A stretch of 64,000 bases of DNA from Roseovarius litorisediminis (GCF_900172295.1 NZ_FWFL01000006.1:186001-250000), one strand, 5' to 3'; positions 52,324-61,959 are shown, counted from the first letter of the stretch. The notes: generated by a model not told the origin, from the letters alone. Program-made: numbers and translations.

Positions 52324-53124
52324 CTAGTGAGCGGGCGCAATTACCGGGTCCAGCAAAGACCGCCCGCCGTCCAGGGTCATGATCTGCCCGGTCATAAAGC
52401 CAGATCCGTCACAGGCCAGATATTGCACAGCCTCGGCCAGTTCCGCAGGCGAGGCGATCCGTCCAAGCGGCGTGCGGTCCTCAATATCAGACCGGTAACC
52501 GCGATTTTCACGCAAGGAATCCTTGAGCGAGGCACTCATGACCGACCCGATCGCCACCGCATTCACCCTGATCCTGTGTGGGGCCAACGCCACTGCCAGA
52601 CTCCGTGTCATTTGGTCCAGCCCCGCCGCCGCCACCGAATAGGCCAGCAAATCAGGATGGGCCAGCCGTGCGGAGATCGAAGAAAGATTCACGATTGTTC
52701 CGGCCATCCCTTCCTCCTGCCCCTCGGACTGCTTGATCATGCGCCGGGCTACCTGCTGGCTCAGCCGCAACGCCGTTATCAGGTTTTGCTGCAACAGCAC
52801 CTCAACCGCGTCATCATCGGGGTTCAACGGGTCTGACGGCAGTATCTGCCGCGAGGCATTCACCAGAATGTCCACCTGATCAAACGCATCTATCGTGGCC
52901 GACAGAAGATTGGCCTGTGTCAGCTTTTCGCGCAGATCACCGGCGAAATACCGGATGTTGCCTTCATCGGCATTCTGACCCAGTTCCTTGATAAGACGTT
53001 TCTCGTCCATGTCTGCAAAGACGACATTCGCGCCTTTATCAGCAAAATGCCGGCCAATTGCCAACCCGATGCCATTGGCCCCGCCAGTGACAATCGCCGT
53101 TTTGCCCGAGATGGAAAATGACAT
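52324..53124 (-). CDS. Short-chain dehydrogenase/reductase family protein lacking the catalytic Lys
   Basis: The 266-residue SDR fold protein has the cofactor motif TGGANGIG (13-20), NLSSISA with the active Ser (about 149) and Tyr162. The YxxxK lysine is Ala166 (YSVAAAGLDQM in place of YSVAKAG), and the NNAG motif reads NASR (90-93). The fold and the C-terminal GQIMTLDGGRS are intact. With the proton-relay Lys gone it may be a non-enzymatic or altered SDR. It ends about 60 bases before the hemF start. Confidence 0.82.
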   Translation of the reverse strand: MSFSISGKTAIVTGGANGIGLAIGRHFADKGANVVFADMDEKRLIKELGQNADEGNIRYFAGDLREKLTQANLLSATIDAFDQVDILVNASRQILPSDPLNPDDDAVEVLLQQNLITALRLSQQVARRMIKQSEGQEEGMAGTIVNLSSISARLAHPDLLAYSVAAAGLDQMTRSLAVALAPHRIRVNAVAIGSVMSASLKDSLRENRGYRSDIEDRTPLGRIASPAELAEAVQYLACDGSGFMTGQIMTLDGGRSLLDPVIAPAH

Positions 53125-53170
53125 TAGCGGGCCTTTCCCGTTGATTCTGTCTGTTGCAAGCTAAGCGAAT

Positions 53171-54163
53171 TCAGCGCCGCTTGCGAGACGGTCGCGCCCC
53201 ACGCAGAATTTTGAACCGATTGTTGCCGGTCACTTCCTCGACCTGCCCGAAACAGCCTGCCATCGCGGCCTCATAGGGCAGATGCCGGTTGGCTACCAGC
53301 CACAGTTGCCCCGATGGCTTCAGCATGTCTGCCGCCGCCGCGATGAACGCCCGGCCAATTGACGGGTCCGCAGTGCGTTCGGTGTGAAACGGAGGATTCA
53401 TGATGACCGTATCCAGCGCAGTCTCGGGCTTCCAGCGGGTCGCGTCCTCCCAATGCAGCTGCGCACGCGGATCCGCGATGTTGCGCCGTGCGCAGGCCAG
53501 CGCTGCGTGATCGGCTTCGACCAGATGCAGCTCTTCGATGCTGTCGCGGTCCAGCGCACGGGCACTAAGATACCCCCAGCCACCGCCCAGATCGGCCACC
53601 CGCGCGCCCAGCTTGGTGGGAAGATGTGCCGCCAGCAACTCCGAGGCCGGGTCAATCCCGTCTGCCGAAAATACCCCCGGCGCGGTCAGAAAACCGCCTT
53701 CGATTTCGGCGGGCCCGTCCGGCGCCCAGTCTTCAAATCCCGGACCTGCGGTAAACCAGAAAATCTTGCCATGCGCCTTCGACAGCGGGGCGGAAACATC
53801 TGCCCGCTTCCGGCAGTCTTTCAGCACCGATTCCACCCCGTCGGTCTTGGCCCCGTCCACAATCACCGGCCCGTCAGTGACCGATGCCGCCTGCGCCACA
53901 AGGGCCCGCGCCAGCGCCTTGGCCCGTGGCAAACAGACCAAAGCCGCGCTGTAGCGCCCCTCGGGCGCGACATCACACTCAAAACCCAGACCACCAAACG
54001 CGTCATGGTCCGGCTTGAACCCGGTCAGCACATGCACCCGTTCGCGCGGCAACGCCGACAGGTCCATCCCTGCGCGTGGGCCAAAAACGGCGATCCGGCC
54101 GACTTCCGGCAAGTCTACGTCACCCGTACCAAGGGCAATTGTGAGGCGTGATTTTTCTGCCAA
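53171..54163 (-). CDS. RsmC-like class I SAM methyltransferase (rRNA small-subunit type)
   Basis: The 330-residue protein has an N-terminal degenerate domain (about 1-150) and a C-terminal MTS methyltransferase domain. The SAM motif is VADLGGGWGYLSARAL (about 190-205), the acidic loop LHLVEADHAALACARRN, and the catalytic motif VIMNPPFHTERT. This layout is that of RsmC/RlmG, which methylate guanine N2 in rRNA. No ATG gives a sensible start; a TTG at 54163, two bases after the clpS stop, begins LAEKSRLTIALGTGD and is the likely start. Confidence 0.8.
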   Translation of the reverse strand: MAEKSRLTIALGTGDVDLPEVGRIAVFGPRAGMDLSALPRERVHVLTGFKPDHDAFGGLGFECDVAPEGRYSAALVCLPRAKALARALVAQAASVTDGPVIVDGAKTDGVESVLKDCRKRADVSAPLSKAHGKIFWFTAGPGFEDWAPDGPAEIEGGFLTAPGVFSADGIDPASELLAAHLPTKLGARVADLGGGWGYLSARALDRDSIEELHLVEADHAALACARRNIADPRAQLHWEDATRWKPETALDTVIMNPPFHTERTADPSIGRAFIAAAADMLKPSGQLWLVANRHLPYEAAMAGCFGQVEEVTGNNRFKILRGARPSRKRR

Positions 54164-54164
54164 G

Positions 54165-54500
54165 TTATTCTTTTTCCATAGTGCATTGCAGCGGATGCTG
54201 GTGCTGGCGGGCAAAGTCCAAAACCTGTGCCACCTTGGTCTCGGCAATTTCGTGGCTGAACACCCCAACCACGGCCAGACCCTTTTGATGCACTGTCAGC
54301 ATGATCTCGAAGGCTTGCGCGTGGTCCATGCCGAAGAACCGCTCCAGCACCGCCACAACAAATTCCATCGGCGTATAATCATCATTCAACAGCAGCACCT
54401 TGTACAAAGGTGGCCGTTTGGTTCGAGTGCGCGTCTCAACAACAACCGAGGTATCGTCGTCGTCATCGTTGGCGCCCATATGAATGCGGGTCTTGTCCAT
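54165..54500 (-). CDS. clpS: ATP-dependent Clp protease adaptor ClpS
   Basis: The 111-residue N-recognin delivers N-degron substrates to ClpAP. The pocket motifs are [20 protein letters not shown] (about 41-60) and [21 protein letters not shown] (about 77-97). The N-terminal extension is acidic ([11 protein letters not shown]). I chose the ATG at 54500 with GAGAG upstream; the ATG at 54479 is an alternative. The longer frame would add over 60 unrelated residues. The methyltransferase gene follows immediately. Confidence 0.92.
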   Translation of the reverse strand: MDKTRIHMGANDDDDDTSVVVETRTRTKRPPLYKVLLLNDDYTPMEFVVAVLERFFGMDHAQAFEIMLTVHQKGLAVVGVFSHEIAETKVAQVLDFARQHQHPLQCTMEKE

Positions 54501-54687
54501 GTCTCTCGCTAAATCTTTGACGTGGCAGGTTCTGACCGGTCTATATAACCCCTGCGCTGTAATAGAAAAGGGGCTTGGCCGCTCCAGGCACATTTCCCAC
54601 AACGCAAGAGCGGGCATTCCCGGCCTCAATACCATGACAGCCCCCTGAAATTCGCCAATCGTTCGGCGTAAAAATGCCATCAACCGT

Positions 54688-56649
54688 CTACTGGAACAGC
54701 TTCAGCAGTTCTTTCTTGGCCTTGTCTTCCAGCTTTTCCTTCAACGCATCCTCAACCGACTGGTCCTCTTGTGTCGTCACACCCAGTTCTTTTTCGATCG
54801 CCTTGTTCAGCTCATTTTTGGCCTTGGCTTTCAGTTCCTTCTTTTCTTCCTTGAGATTAAGATCCAGCGCCTTTTCCAGATCCGGCGTAATCCGTGGATT
54901 TGACCACGGTCCACGAATACGCACCGGAATCGCCAGCCCGCGTTTGTTTTCCCCCTCCAGCAAGGTAGGCGTAAACAGATAGTCGATATCTCGGGCCCCC
55001 AACCCCACGCGTCCCTTGCCTCTGGCCTTGGCCAGTGGCAGCGACATCAGCAAATCATTGTTGGTCAGGTTTCCACCAGCGATATTGAACGTAGCCCCCA
55101 TGGAATCAAAGACGGTCGTCCCGCCCGTCACGCTGCCCGACCGCATCAGCTTGTCCAGATCAAAACCGCTGATCACGCCGCGCCCGGACTTGACAGCACC
55201 ACTGCCATTCAGGCTGTTCATGATAGCGTGCACCGAATTACCCACGCCCAGAAACTTTAGATTACCATCGGCCTTTGCAGCGAAACGCCTGATATCCATT
55301 GCGTCTGCCAGAAAGGTCTCAAGGTTAATACCACTGGCATTCATCTGCCCGCCCACAGACAGACCCGACCGGTTGTTGGCGACAAATTCTCCGGTCAGCA
55401 GGCCGTCATAGGCGCGAACCTCACGCAATTCGAATACCGCGCGCGACTGATCCAGCTTCATCAGTGTGCGGGTTTTTCCCAGCTTCAGATCGCCCAGATT
55501 GATGCTGTCAGCGACCAGCGCCACCTCGCCATTGGCCAACGCCAGCCCGCTGGCATCAATCGGCGCTTTCGACCAGCCGCTTTCGGCCGCACCGCCACCG
55601 CCCGAGGCCCCGCCGCCGCCATTGCTGTCAGCGCCCGCCAGTTTCGACAGGTCCAGCGCCCCGGCATTCAGCTGCGCATTCAGCCGCGGCACATCTTCAT
55701 CCAGAAATACATCCGCAGCCCCGGTCATCTGGTTGCCGCCCAGCCCCAGAACCATTTCTCGCAGCGACAAGCGCATGTCTTCGGTCAGCGTGATATCAGC
55801 CTTGGCATTCAGCGACCGGCCCAACCCCTTGGGGATGTCCACGCCGCCAATGCCCAATGCTGTCAGAAATCTTGCGGTGCTTTCCAGGTCAGCCGTCAAC
55901 CGGCCACTCACCTGCGGCTGAAACCCTGCGCGCCCGTCAAAACTTACCTTACCCCCCGGCCCTGTGACCGTTGCGGTGATATCCGACACGCCACCTTCAA
56001 GGAAGTTGGCAACCTTGTCCAATCTGCCCGACAAGCTGATCGTGTCCCCCACAGGCCGGGCCGAAGCGTCGAACGTCGCCGCCCCCAGATAATCCGGCCA
56101 GCGCAGGTCAAAATCCATGTCCTTGAAGACAGTTGTCTTGCCTGCTTTGTGGTCTTTGTAGGTCAGCGCCGCATCGGTTATCAGCGCCCGGTCCAGCGTC
56201 AGCGCCAGTGGTACCGAACGCGCCGGTGTGCCACCATCCGACTGACCCGAAGGCGCCACGCCCTGCACCCCAAGCTCCCAGTTCACCCGGCCATCCCGGG
56301 CCTTTTCCAGCAGGATACGCGGGTTCACCGCCTCAAGACCGGTGATCCGGATATCGCCGCCAAACAGCGCTTTGGGCTCCACCCCCACTTTCAGGCTTTC
56401 GGCCTGCAGCATGGGGCCGCCATCCGACCACCCGGCATTGGCGACCTCAACCCGGCCCGTGGAAACGCCCAGCACCGGGTAAAAGCTGATCTTGGTCTCG
56501 CCACTCATCGTGACCTCGCGGCCCGTGGCCTTGCTGATCTGCTCCGCCGCGATCTTCGCAATCCGGTCGCCCGGCAACAACAGCAACGACACAACGGCCA
56601 CCACCGCCACCACAACAATCAGCCCGATCAGACGTACCACCCAACGCAT
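54688..56649 (-). CDS. AsmA-family membrane/periplasmic protein
   Basis: The 653-residue protein has one N-terminal helix (about 6-26), then the AsmA domain beginning [20 protein letters not shown] and [20 protein letters not shown]. The C-terminal AsmA_2 region (about 400-590) has [24 protein letters not shown] and [21 protein letters not shown] Lys/Glu-rich coiled-coil tail (about 590-650) follows. A Gly/Ser-rich linker ([15 protein letters not shown]) lies near 345. AsmA-like proteins take part in outer-membrane lipid transport and assembly. Confidence 0.87.
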   Translation of the reverse strand: MRWVVRLIGLIVVVAVVAVVSLLLLPGDRIAKIAAEQISKATGREVTMSGETKISFYPVLGVSTGRVEVANAGWSDGGPMLQAESLKVGVEPKALFGGDIRITGLEAVNPRILLEKARDGRVNWELGVQGVAPSGQSDGGTPARSVPLALTLDRALITDAALTYKDHKAGKTTVFKDMDFDLRWPDYLGAATFDASARPVGDTISLSGRLDKVANFLEGGVSDITATVTGPGGKVSFDGRAGFQPQVSGRLTADLESTARFLTALGIGGVDIPKGLGRSLNAKADITLTEDMRLSLREMVLGLGGNQMTGAADVFLDEDVPRLNAQLNAGALDLSKLAGADSNGGGGASGGGGAAESGWSKAPIDASGLALANGEVALVADSINLGDLKLGKTRTLMKLDQSRAVFELREVRAYDGLLTGEFVANNRSGLSVGGQMNASGINLETFLADAMDIRRFAAKADGNLKFLGVGNSVHAIMNSLNGSGAVKSGRGVISGFDLDKLMRSGSVTGGTTVFDSMGATFNIAGGNLTNNDLLMSLPLAKARGKGRVGLGARDIDYLFTPTLLEGENKRGLAIPVRIRGPWSNPRITPDLEKALDLNLKEEKKELKAKAKNELNKAIEKELGVTTQEDQSVEDALKEKLEDKAKKELLKLFQ

Positions 56650-56752
56650 ACCGTTCTCCCATGCTCTCTGGTTGAAATGTAGGGCGCTGCACCCGCATCA
56701 ACAACCGCTTTTGTCCTTCCCGGCAAGGCCCCGGCACGTTATATCGCGCGAC

Positions 56753-58129
56753 ATGAGCACCAATCCCCCCGATCTGCGCCCCGATCTGGCGCGCGCCCGC
56801 ATTGCCAACCAACCCCGCAAAGGCCAGCCCACCATCGGCATGGTCAGTCTTGGCTGTCCCAAGGCGCTGGTTGACAGCGAACGCATCCTGACCCGCCTGC
56901 GCGCCGAAGGTTATGGCATATCCCCCGACTATACCGGCGCCGATGCCGTGATTGTGAACACCTGCGGCTTTCTGGATAGTGCCAAGGCGGAATCGCTGGA
57001 TGCGATCGGCGAGGCTTTGACCGAAAACGGCCGCGTCATCGTCACCGGCTGCCTGGGGGCCGAGCCGGATTATATCCGCGAACATCACCCCAGGATTCTG
57101 GCTGTCACCGGCCCGCACCAGTACGAACAGGTACTTGATGCCGTGCACGCCGCCGTGCCGCCCTCACCCGATCCCTACATCGACCTGCTGCCCGCCTCGG
57201 GCGTCAGCCTGACACCGCGCCACTACAGCTACCTCAAGATATCCGAGGGCTGTAACCACAAGTGCAAGTTCTGCATCATCCCCGACATGCGCGGCCGCCT
57301 TGCCAGCCGCCCCGCCCATGCCATCCTGCGTGAAGCCGAAAAACTGGTCGAAAACGGGGTGCGTGAATTGCTGGTCATCTCACAGGATACGTCGGCCTAT
57401 GGCGTTGATATCAAACACGCCACCGATCGCGGCCACCGTGCCCATATCACCGATCTGGCACGTGATCTGGGATCGCTTGGCGCATGGATCCGCCTGCATT
57501 ACGTCTACCCCTACCCGCATGTGCGCAACCTTATTCCGCTGATGGCTGACGGGCTTGTGCTGCCCTATCTGGATATCCCGTTCCAGCACGCCCACCCGGA
57601 TACCCTCAAACGGATGGCCCGCCCGGCGCATGGGGCCAAGACCCTTGATGAAATCGCCGCCTGGCGCACCATCTGCCCCGATCTGACCCTGCGCTCTACC
57701 TTCATCGTCGGCTATCCCGGCGAAACCGAGGCCGAATTCCAGACCCTGCTCGATTGGCTGGACGAGGCGCAACTGGATCGCGTCGGCTGCTTCAAATACG
57801 AAAACGTTGCTGGCGCGCGCTCAAACGCCCTGCCGGGCCACGTGGCAGAAGAGGTCAAACAAGACCGCTGGGATCGGTTCATGGAAAAGGCGCAGGCCAT
57901 CTCCGAGGCCAAACTCGCCGCCAAGGTCGGTCAGACCATGGACGTCATTGTGGATGACATCGACGAGGATGGCATCGCCACCTGCAGAACCCGCGCCGAC
58001 GCCCCCGAGATCGACGGCAACCTGTTTATCGACGAGGGTACCGAAGGGCTTTCAGTTGGCGATATCGTCTCGGTCGAGGTGGACGAGGCGGGGGAGTATG
58101 ATTTGTGGGCAAGTCAGACGAGAACATAA
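56753..58129 (+). CDS. rimO: Ribosomal protein S12 methylthiotransferase RimO
   Basis: The 458-residue radical SAM enzyme methylthiolates an Asp of ribosomal protein S12. The UPF0004 domain Cys residues are in [24 protein letters not shown] and [10 protein letters not shown]. The radical SAM cluster motif is [21 protein letters not shown] domain forms the C-terminus (about 390-455). The ATG at 56753 gives the family start; the longer frame reads through the AsmA gene on the other strand. The 3' end overlaps a lower-GC gene by 25 bases. Confidence 0.95.
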   Translation: MSTNPPDLRPDLARARIANQPRKGQPTIGMVSLGCPKALVDSERILTRLRAEGYGISPDYTGADAVIVNTCGFLDSAKAESLDAIGEALTENGRVIVTGCLGAEPDYIREHHPRILAVTGPHQYEQVLDAVHAAVPPSPDPYIDLLPASGVSLTPRHYSYLKISEGCNHKCKFCIIPDMRGRLASRPAHAILREAEKLVENGVRELLVISQDTSAYGVDIKHATDRGHRAHITDLARDLGSLGAWIRLHYVYPYPHVRNLIPLMADGLVLPYLDIPFQHAHPDTLKRMARPAHGAKTLDEIAAWRTICPDLTLRSTFIVGYPGETEAEFQTLLDWLDEAQLDRVGCFKYENVAGARSNALPGHVAEEVKQDRWDRFMEKAQAISEAKLAAKVGQTMDVIVDDIDEDGIATCRTRADAPEIDGNLFIDEGTEGLSVGDIVSVEVDEAGEYDLWASQTRT

Positions 58130-58791
58130 AAGATTTTTTGGGCTACGCTGATTGTTTTCGGCAGATGCAGGCTAAAATCTCAGACGGTGTTAGCGCCCAA
58201 TGGCACGATCTGGATGAGGACATTCTGAACGCCAATGAAGCCGCACTATCTGTTCTGAATTCGGTTCTGGCCCGAAAAGCCGGAATTTGTATAATTTCGA
58301 TAACTGATGAGGATAAAAATCGAGCTTCAGTTCATGCTGATTTCGTAAAGAGCATAAATGCTGTGGAACATTGCCTAAAACGAGGACTTTACGGCGCTGC
58401 AGCAACGCTTATTCGAAGAGAGCACGAAGCAGTCAACAATTGTTATGCCTATAGAAAAGGGAAACAAAAGGACGGTAAAAACCCTCATATTAAACCGCAC
58501 AAGCACTTGGACGATGTGTATAGGTCCCTGACAGACGTCGCGCACAATGCCAAGCGCGATGCCATGCTCTACCTGTCCGGCGGATCCCCTGCAAACTTAG
58601 ATCCTAAATTCAACAAAGATTATGCAGAATGGTTATTGCTGACACATATTCATTGCCTCTGTTCCGTTGCTATGGACATGACGCACAAAGCAGAGTTTTC
58701 TGCAGATCAACCTTTCTCTGGAGAAGAGGAATTCTTTTTAGCGTGCGCGCTAGGCGTTTTGACGGCAAAAAAATATTTGGTTTTCGAATAG
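58105..58791 (+). CDS. Hypothetical protein, lower-GC accessory gene (possible HEPN-like)
   Basis: This 228-residue soluble protein is not recognised with certainty. It is mostly helical, with [20 protein letters not shown] followed by [15 protein letters not shown], and later [20 protein letters not shown]. The R-x-x-x-E/H pattern followed by a conserved Y-x-x-L-x-x-x-H helix faintly recalls DUF5677/HEPN-type proteins. Base composition is visibly more AT-rich than the neighbours, and repeats lie behind it, which suggests recent gain. The start is a GTG inside the rimO end; a start further in is possible. Confidence 0.6.
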   Translation: MGKSDENIKDFLGYADCFRQMQAKISDGVSAQWHDLDEDILNANEAALSVLNSVLARKAGICIISITDEDKNRASVHADFVKSINAVEHCLKRGLYGAAATLIRREHEAVNNCYAYRKGKQKDGKNPHIKPHKHLDDVYRSLTDVAHNAKRDAMLYLSGGSPANLDPKFNKDYAEWLLLTHIHCLCSVAMDMTHKAEFSADQPFSGEEEFFLACALGVLTAKKYLVFE

Positions 58792-58840
58792 CAAAGGTGG
58801 CTGTATTAAACCAACCAGTCCCAACAAAGCACAGCGCTCG

Positions 58841-58893
58841 ACCCTGGGTGGGTGCGAAGCGCCCTCCCTTGGGGAGGGTCGGGCGCTGCCCGG
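58841..58893. repeat. Intergenic repeat copy 1
   Basis: ACCCTGGGTGGGTGCGAAGC followed by GCCCTCCCTTGGGGAGGG and TCGGGCGCTGCCCGG. It has an internal CCCTCCC/GGGAGGG hairpin. A diverged second copy is at 58983-59050. The 430-base gap 58792-59223 around both holds no convincing gene. Confidence 0.65.
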
Positions 58894-58982
58894 CGGCGCG
58901 GTGCGCCTTGAATCCGGGCAATGGGGTTCGTCCGCTCAGGGCTCAGAACAGACCTTCGCGCAAAACGAGTGGGGTTATGTCC

Positions 58983-59050
58983 AGCCTTGGGTAGGATGCA
59001 AAGCTCCCTCCCACTCTTGCTTAATATGGAAGGGTCGGGCGCTGTCCGGG
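58983..59050. repeat. Intergenic repeat copy 2, with an internal insertion
   Basis: AGCCTTGGGTAGGATGCAAA, then GCTCCCTCCC, a short insertion (ACTCTTGCTTAATATG) and GAAGGGTCGGGCGCTGTCCGGG. It aligns with copy 1 over both arms; only the loop differs. Such elements are widespread between genes in Rhodobacteraceae in my recollection. Confidence 0.6.
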
Positions 59051-59223
59051 TCGCCTGCGAACCGGACCTGAACCTCGATACCCAAAACCCACACCGCATT
59101 ACGTTCCCCAACGGAAACAATGTTTTGACGCGAATTTTCTGGCTTTAAGGCAATGTTTGCGCTTTCATGCTCATATAGAGGGAGTGTTTTATAGGGGATT
59201 ATGAGTAGCTGGAGGGTAAGAGT

Positions 59224-59865
59224 ATGTCCTATCCGAACTACACCCGGGCCGAACGTATCGCCGATGGCGCGGTCCATATTGTGGGTATCTTGCTTGCGCT
59301 GATGGGGATCATGCTGGTCTTTACCATCTGGGCCCTTCCAATGAACGGACCCGTCTTTATCGCCACTGTCATCTATTCCATTGCGCTGCTGACCATGCTG
59401 TGCGCCTCGGCCACCTATCACATGGCGGCCCACACAACGGCGCGGCCCATTCTGCGGCGGCTGGACCATGCGGCGATCTATGTGAAAATCGCCGGCACCT
59501 TTACCCCGCTCAGCGTTTTTCTGGGTACCGCCTTTGGCTATGCCCTTCTGGCAATGGTCTGGGCTCTGGCCCTTGCCGGTGCTACGGCCAAGCTGATGGC
59601 AGAACGCGGCAAGATGACCACCGGCGCGATGCCCTACCTTGCACTTGGCTGGGCCGGCGTTGCTCTTTTCATTCCGCTTACCGGTGTGTTGCCCGCAACC
59701 AGCCTGTGGCTGATGCTGGCAGGTGGTTTGCTTTATACCTCGGGGGTGGTTTTCTATCACTGGGAATCGCTGCGCTTTGCCAATGCGATCTGGCACACCT
59801 TTATCGTCACGGCGTCGGGATGTTTCTTTCTGGGGATATCCGGGGCCCTGGCAGCCGGGTTTTAG
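59224..59865 (+). CDS. trhA: Hemolysin III / TrhA-type membrane protein (PAQR family)
   Basis: The 213-residue protein has seven predicted helices. The PAQR/CREST metal-site residues appear as SATYHMAAH (about 61-69), LRRLDHAAIYVKIAGTFTP and, near the C-terminus, FYHWESLRFANAIWHTFIV. TrhA homologues influence membrane energetics and fluidity; the haemolysin name is historical. The ATG has GGAGGG a few bases upstream. It stands alone between a repeat-rich gap and a convergent small gene. Confidence 0.88.
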   Translation: MSYPNYTRAERIADGAVHIVGILLALMGIMLVFTIWALPMNGPVFIATVIYSIALLTMLCASATYHMAAHTTARPILRRLDHAAIYVKIAGTFTPLSVFLGTAFGYALLAMVWALALAGATAKLMAERGKMTTGAMPYLALGWAGVALFIPLTGVLPATSLWLMLAGGLLYTSGVVFYHWESLRFANAIWHTFIVTASGCFFLGISGALAAGF

Positions 59866-59885
59866 CCCGAACACGCGCGCGCGTC

Positions 59886-59930
59886 ATTTCGTACGAAATC
59901 CGCGTCCAAAACGTACGGATCGTACAAAAT
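59886..59930. repeat. CGTAC-type repeat with a 14-bp palindrome
   Basis: ATTTCGTACGAAAT (59886-59899) is a perfect palindrome, followed by CCGCGTCCAAAACGTACGGA and TCGTACAAAAT. CGTACGAAATCCRCGT is shared with the cluster at 27796-27811, and both lie at the 3' ends of membrane protein genes. Confidence 0.55.
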
Positions 59931-59931
59931 C

Positions 59932-60198
59932 TCAGGCGGGTTTTCCGGCCTTCAGGCGTTTAAACATTTCGGCGTTTCGACATCCATCCGGCACAGAGTC
60001 AACCGGGGCAACCTGCGCCTTCAACCAGCCGTCACAGTCATCGGGATTCGCGCAACCCGTGCAGTTCAAAACGGCATCACATACCCCATCGGGCATGATC
60101 AGCCCTTCCAGCATTTTCTCTTCCAGATCAATGCCTAAAGTGGTCGCCATCCGGTCAACCAGATCAGCGTGACGTTTCATTGTGGTGTTAGTTGGCAT
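59932..60198 (-). CDS. DUF6455 family small Cys-rich protein
   Basis: The 88-residue protein has a helical N-terminus (MKRHADLVDRMATTLGIDLE) and a Cys cluster CDAVLNCTGCANPDDCDGWL (about 40-59) plus a Cys in PDGCRNAEMF. The spacing suggests a bound metal or iron-sulfur centre. This matches DUF6455, frequent in Rhodobacterales and of unknown role. The ATG at 60198 has AGGGAGA upstream. Confidence 0.78.
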   Translation of the reverse strand: MPTNTTMKRHADLVDRMATTLGIDLEEKMLEGLIMPDGVCDAVLNCTGCANPDDCDGWLKAQVAPVDSVPDGCRNAEMFKRLKAGKPA

Positions 60199-60261
60199 GG
60201 CAGTTCTCCCTTGCATGGCAAGAAGCGTAGGGGGCAGATCACCAGGCAACCTTGACCTAGA

Positions 60262-60618
60262 TCAACTGCGCAGATCGTCCAGATAGGCGCGCACGCAATC
60301 CTGTACATGCCGAAATCGGTCGCCCCCCAGTTTTTTGCCACCATACCAACGGGTTACAACGATCATGTGGTCGGTCAGCGCTTCGCGCTCCAGCATGCGC
60401 AGGATCACCATCCCCGCCCCGGATTCGCCGTCATCGCCTTTGATCGCCATGCCATCTGACAGTAAAGCCGCCCAGGTATTATGCGTGGCCCGGGCGAATT
60501 TCTTGTCTTTCTTCAATTCCTTGAGAAATAAATCCACATCTTCGCGTGTTGTGACAGGCCCACCAGAAACCGCATATTTCGAGCCGCGATCACTGACAAC
60601 ACCCGTCAACTGCCGCAT
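60262..60618 (-). CDS. YigZ/IMPACT N-terminal domain (UPF0029) protein
   Basis: The 118-residue protein consists of one IMPACT domain with the hallmark KGDDGESGAGMVILRMLERE (about 60-79) and VVTRWYGGKKLGGDRFRHVQDC (about 87-108). Ordinary YigZ proteins are near 200 residues and carry a second domain, which is absent. The ATG at 60618 shares one base with the stop of the protease gene upstream (TGATG), so the two are coupled. Confidence 0.85.
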   Translation of the reverse strand: MRQLTGVVSDRGSKYAVSGGPVTTREDVDLFLKELKKDKKFARATHNTWAALLSDGMAIKGDDGESGAGMVILRMLEREALTDHMIVVTRWYGGKKLGGDRFRHVQDCVRAYLDDLRS

Positions 60619-61328
60619 CACAACCCGGCATTCACACGTCTGACGGTCTCCATCCGCTGCGCATTAGGCGGATGTGTCCCAAGGAACCGGTTACCCGGAT
60701 CCGGAAGTTGAGTGAAAAACTCGGCGCCGCGCACCGGATTATACCCGGCCTGTTTAGTGATCAGGGTACCCAATGCATCGGCTTCAAGCTCAAACTCCTT
60801 GGAATAGGTCCGCGCCCCGACTGACGCCCCTAAATCTGTCGCGGAACGTACAGTACTTGATCCGGCACCCGTAATCGCTGCCAACCCGCCCAGGATAAGG
60901 GCGCCGGCAGCTGCATTTTGCTGCTGGCGTGCAATATGGCCGCGGATATGGTGCGACGCCTCATGCCCCATCACAAATGCCAGTTCATCCTGATTGCGCA
61001 CTGAAGCAATCAGACCAAGGTTGAACGCCAGTATCGGCCGGCCTTGTTTATCCAGCGTCTGAAAGGCATTCGGTGGCTGATTGGGGCGGCTATCAACGAC
61101 AATCCGGAAGTCACAATTCGCGCCCCGGGTGCGTGCCCTGCATTGTTGTTCAGCAACAGGCTCTACCCGCTGAACAACGCTTTTGAAGCGCGACACATCA
61201 GCATTTGTTGGCTTTGGAATGGCTTTCCTGACGGTCTTGGCCGGGGCTGGCTGAGTTGGTTGAGACGGTTCAACTGTCGCCACGCAACCGGCAAGGCCAA
61301 GGGAAATAACAAGGGGAATCCAGCGCAT
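60618..61328 (-). CDS. M48-family metalloprotease lipoprotein
   Basis: The 236-residue protein has a lipoprotein signal with lipobox LGLAGC (Cys15) and a zinc site HEASH (122-126), with the third ligand Glu in FELEADALGTLITKQAGY. Further family features are FNLGLIASVRNQDELAFVMG and GTHPPNAQRM. It resembles Loi/LoiP-BepA-like proteases that monitor the outer membrane. A Pro/Thr/Gln-rich linker follows the lipid anchor (about 20-40). It is coupled to the IMPACT-domain gene. Confidence 0.88.
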   Translation of the reverse strand: MRWIPLVISLGLAGCVATVEPSQPTQPAPAKTVRKAIPKPTNADVSRFKSVVQRVEPVAEQQCRARTRGANCDFRIVVDSRPNQPPNAFQTLDKQGRPILAFNLGLIASVRNQDELAFVMGHEASHHIRGHIARQQQNAAAGALILGGLAAITGAGSSTVRSATDLGASVGARTYSKEFELEADALGTLITKQAGYNPVRGAEFFTQLPDPGNRFLGTHPPNAQRMETVRRVNAGL

Positions 61329-61447
61329 GTTCGTCCTCTTACAAAATACCACGCCCTCAACTTAACAGGGTTTTTACCCACTGCCAGCCCTGATAGTGAT
61401 AGCCAAAGTCTACTTGCAAAGACCCGCCAACCGACCAGGGGAACGTA

Positions 61448-61693
61448 ATGTTTTCAATAGAACACGAATTTGACTCTACAGTGATAACGTTGGTCGATGA
61501 AGGCAACGCGCCTTTGACTGAAGATGTTATCGTCAACGCCTTTGAAGAGTGCATCACAGTCGAGCAATATGATCCACGTACGGATCAAGTGCACAGGATT
61601 ACCCTGTCGATATCCCAGGCCCGCGATCTAGCCGCTGCGCTGAACCTGCCCGAAGGGGTCTACAAACTAGCCGGTGACAACAGGACGAAATGA
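61448..61693 (+). CDS. Conserved small hypothetical protein
   Basis: The 81-residue acidic protein begins MFSIEHEFDSTVITLVDEGN and ends LAAALNLPEGVYKLAGDNRT. The beta-rich start and the C-terminal ITLSISQARDLAAAL helix look like a real small domain. I do not recognise a family. It begins after a run of Gly/Ala-poor sequence with GGGGAACGTA 1-10 bases upstream as ribosome site and is convergent with the DUF167 gene. Confidence 0.65.
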   Translation: MFSIEHEFDSTVITLVDEGNAPLTEDVIVNAFEECITVEQYDPRTDQVHRITLSISQARDLAAALNLPEGVYKLAGDNRTK

Positions 61694-61704
61694 CAGTCGC
61701 GAAC

Positions 61705-61959
61705 CTACTCGATGAGAAAAACCTTGTCCCTTGATGTTTGGCCCCGAACCAAGCGCAAGCGTGACTTGGGTACTCCCAACGCTTTTGCCAGCAGCTTTTG
61801 CACTGCGATATTTGCCTTACCACCTTCTGGAACGGTTGTGACATAGACCCGGATCTGACCGTCCACATCAACAATCCGATTGCTGGATGCTTTCGGCGTC
61901 ACGCGCAGGGCAATCTGAGCGCCAGAAATCGCAAGGTGACTGAGAGGAGAGGTCGACAT
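61705..61959 (-). CDS. DUF167 (UPF0235/YggU) family protein
   Basis: The 84-residue protein has the YggU pattern: ISGAQIALRVTPKASSNRIV, VYVTTVPEGGKANIAVQKLL with AKALGV next, and SRLRLVRGQTSRDKVFLIE. It is a single-domain fold conserved across life, of unclear function. The ATG at 61959 is preceded by GAGAGGAG-like sequence on its strand region; the longer frame adds 36 basic residues without family match. Confidence 0.85.
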   Translation of the reverse strand: MSTSPLSHLAISGAQIALRVTPKASSNRIVDVDGQIRVYVTTVPEGGKANIAVQKLLAKALGVPKSRLRLVRGQTSRDKVFLIE

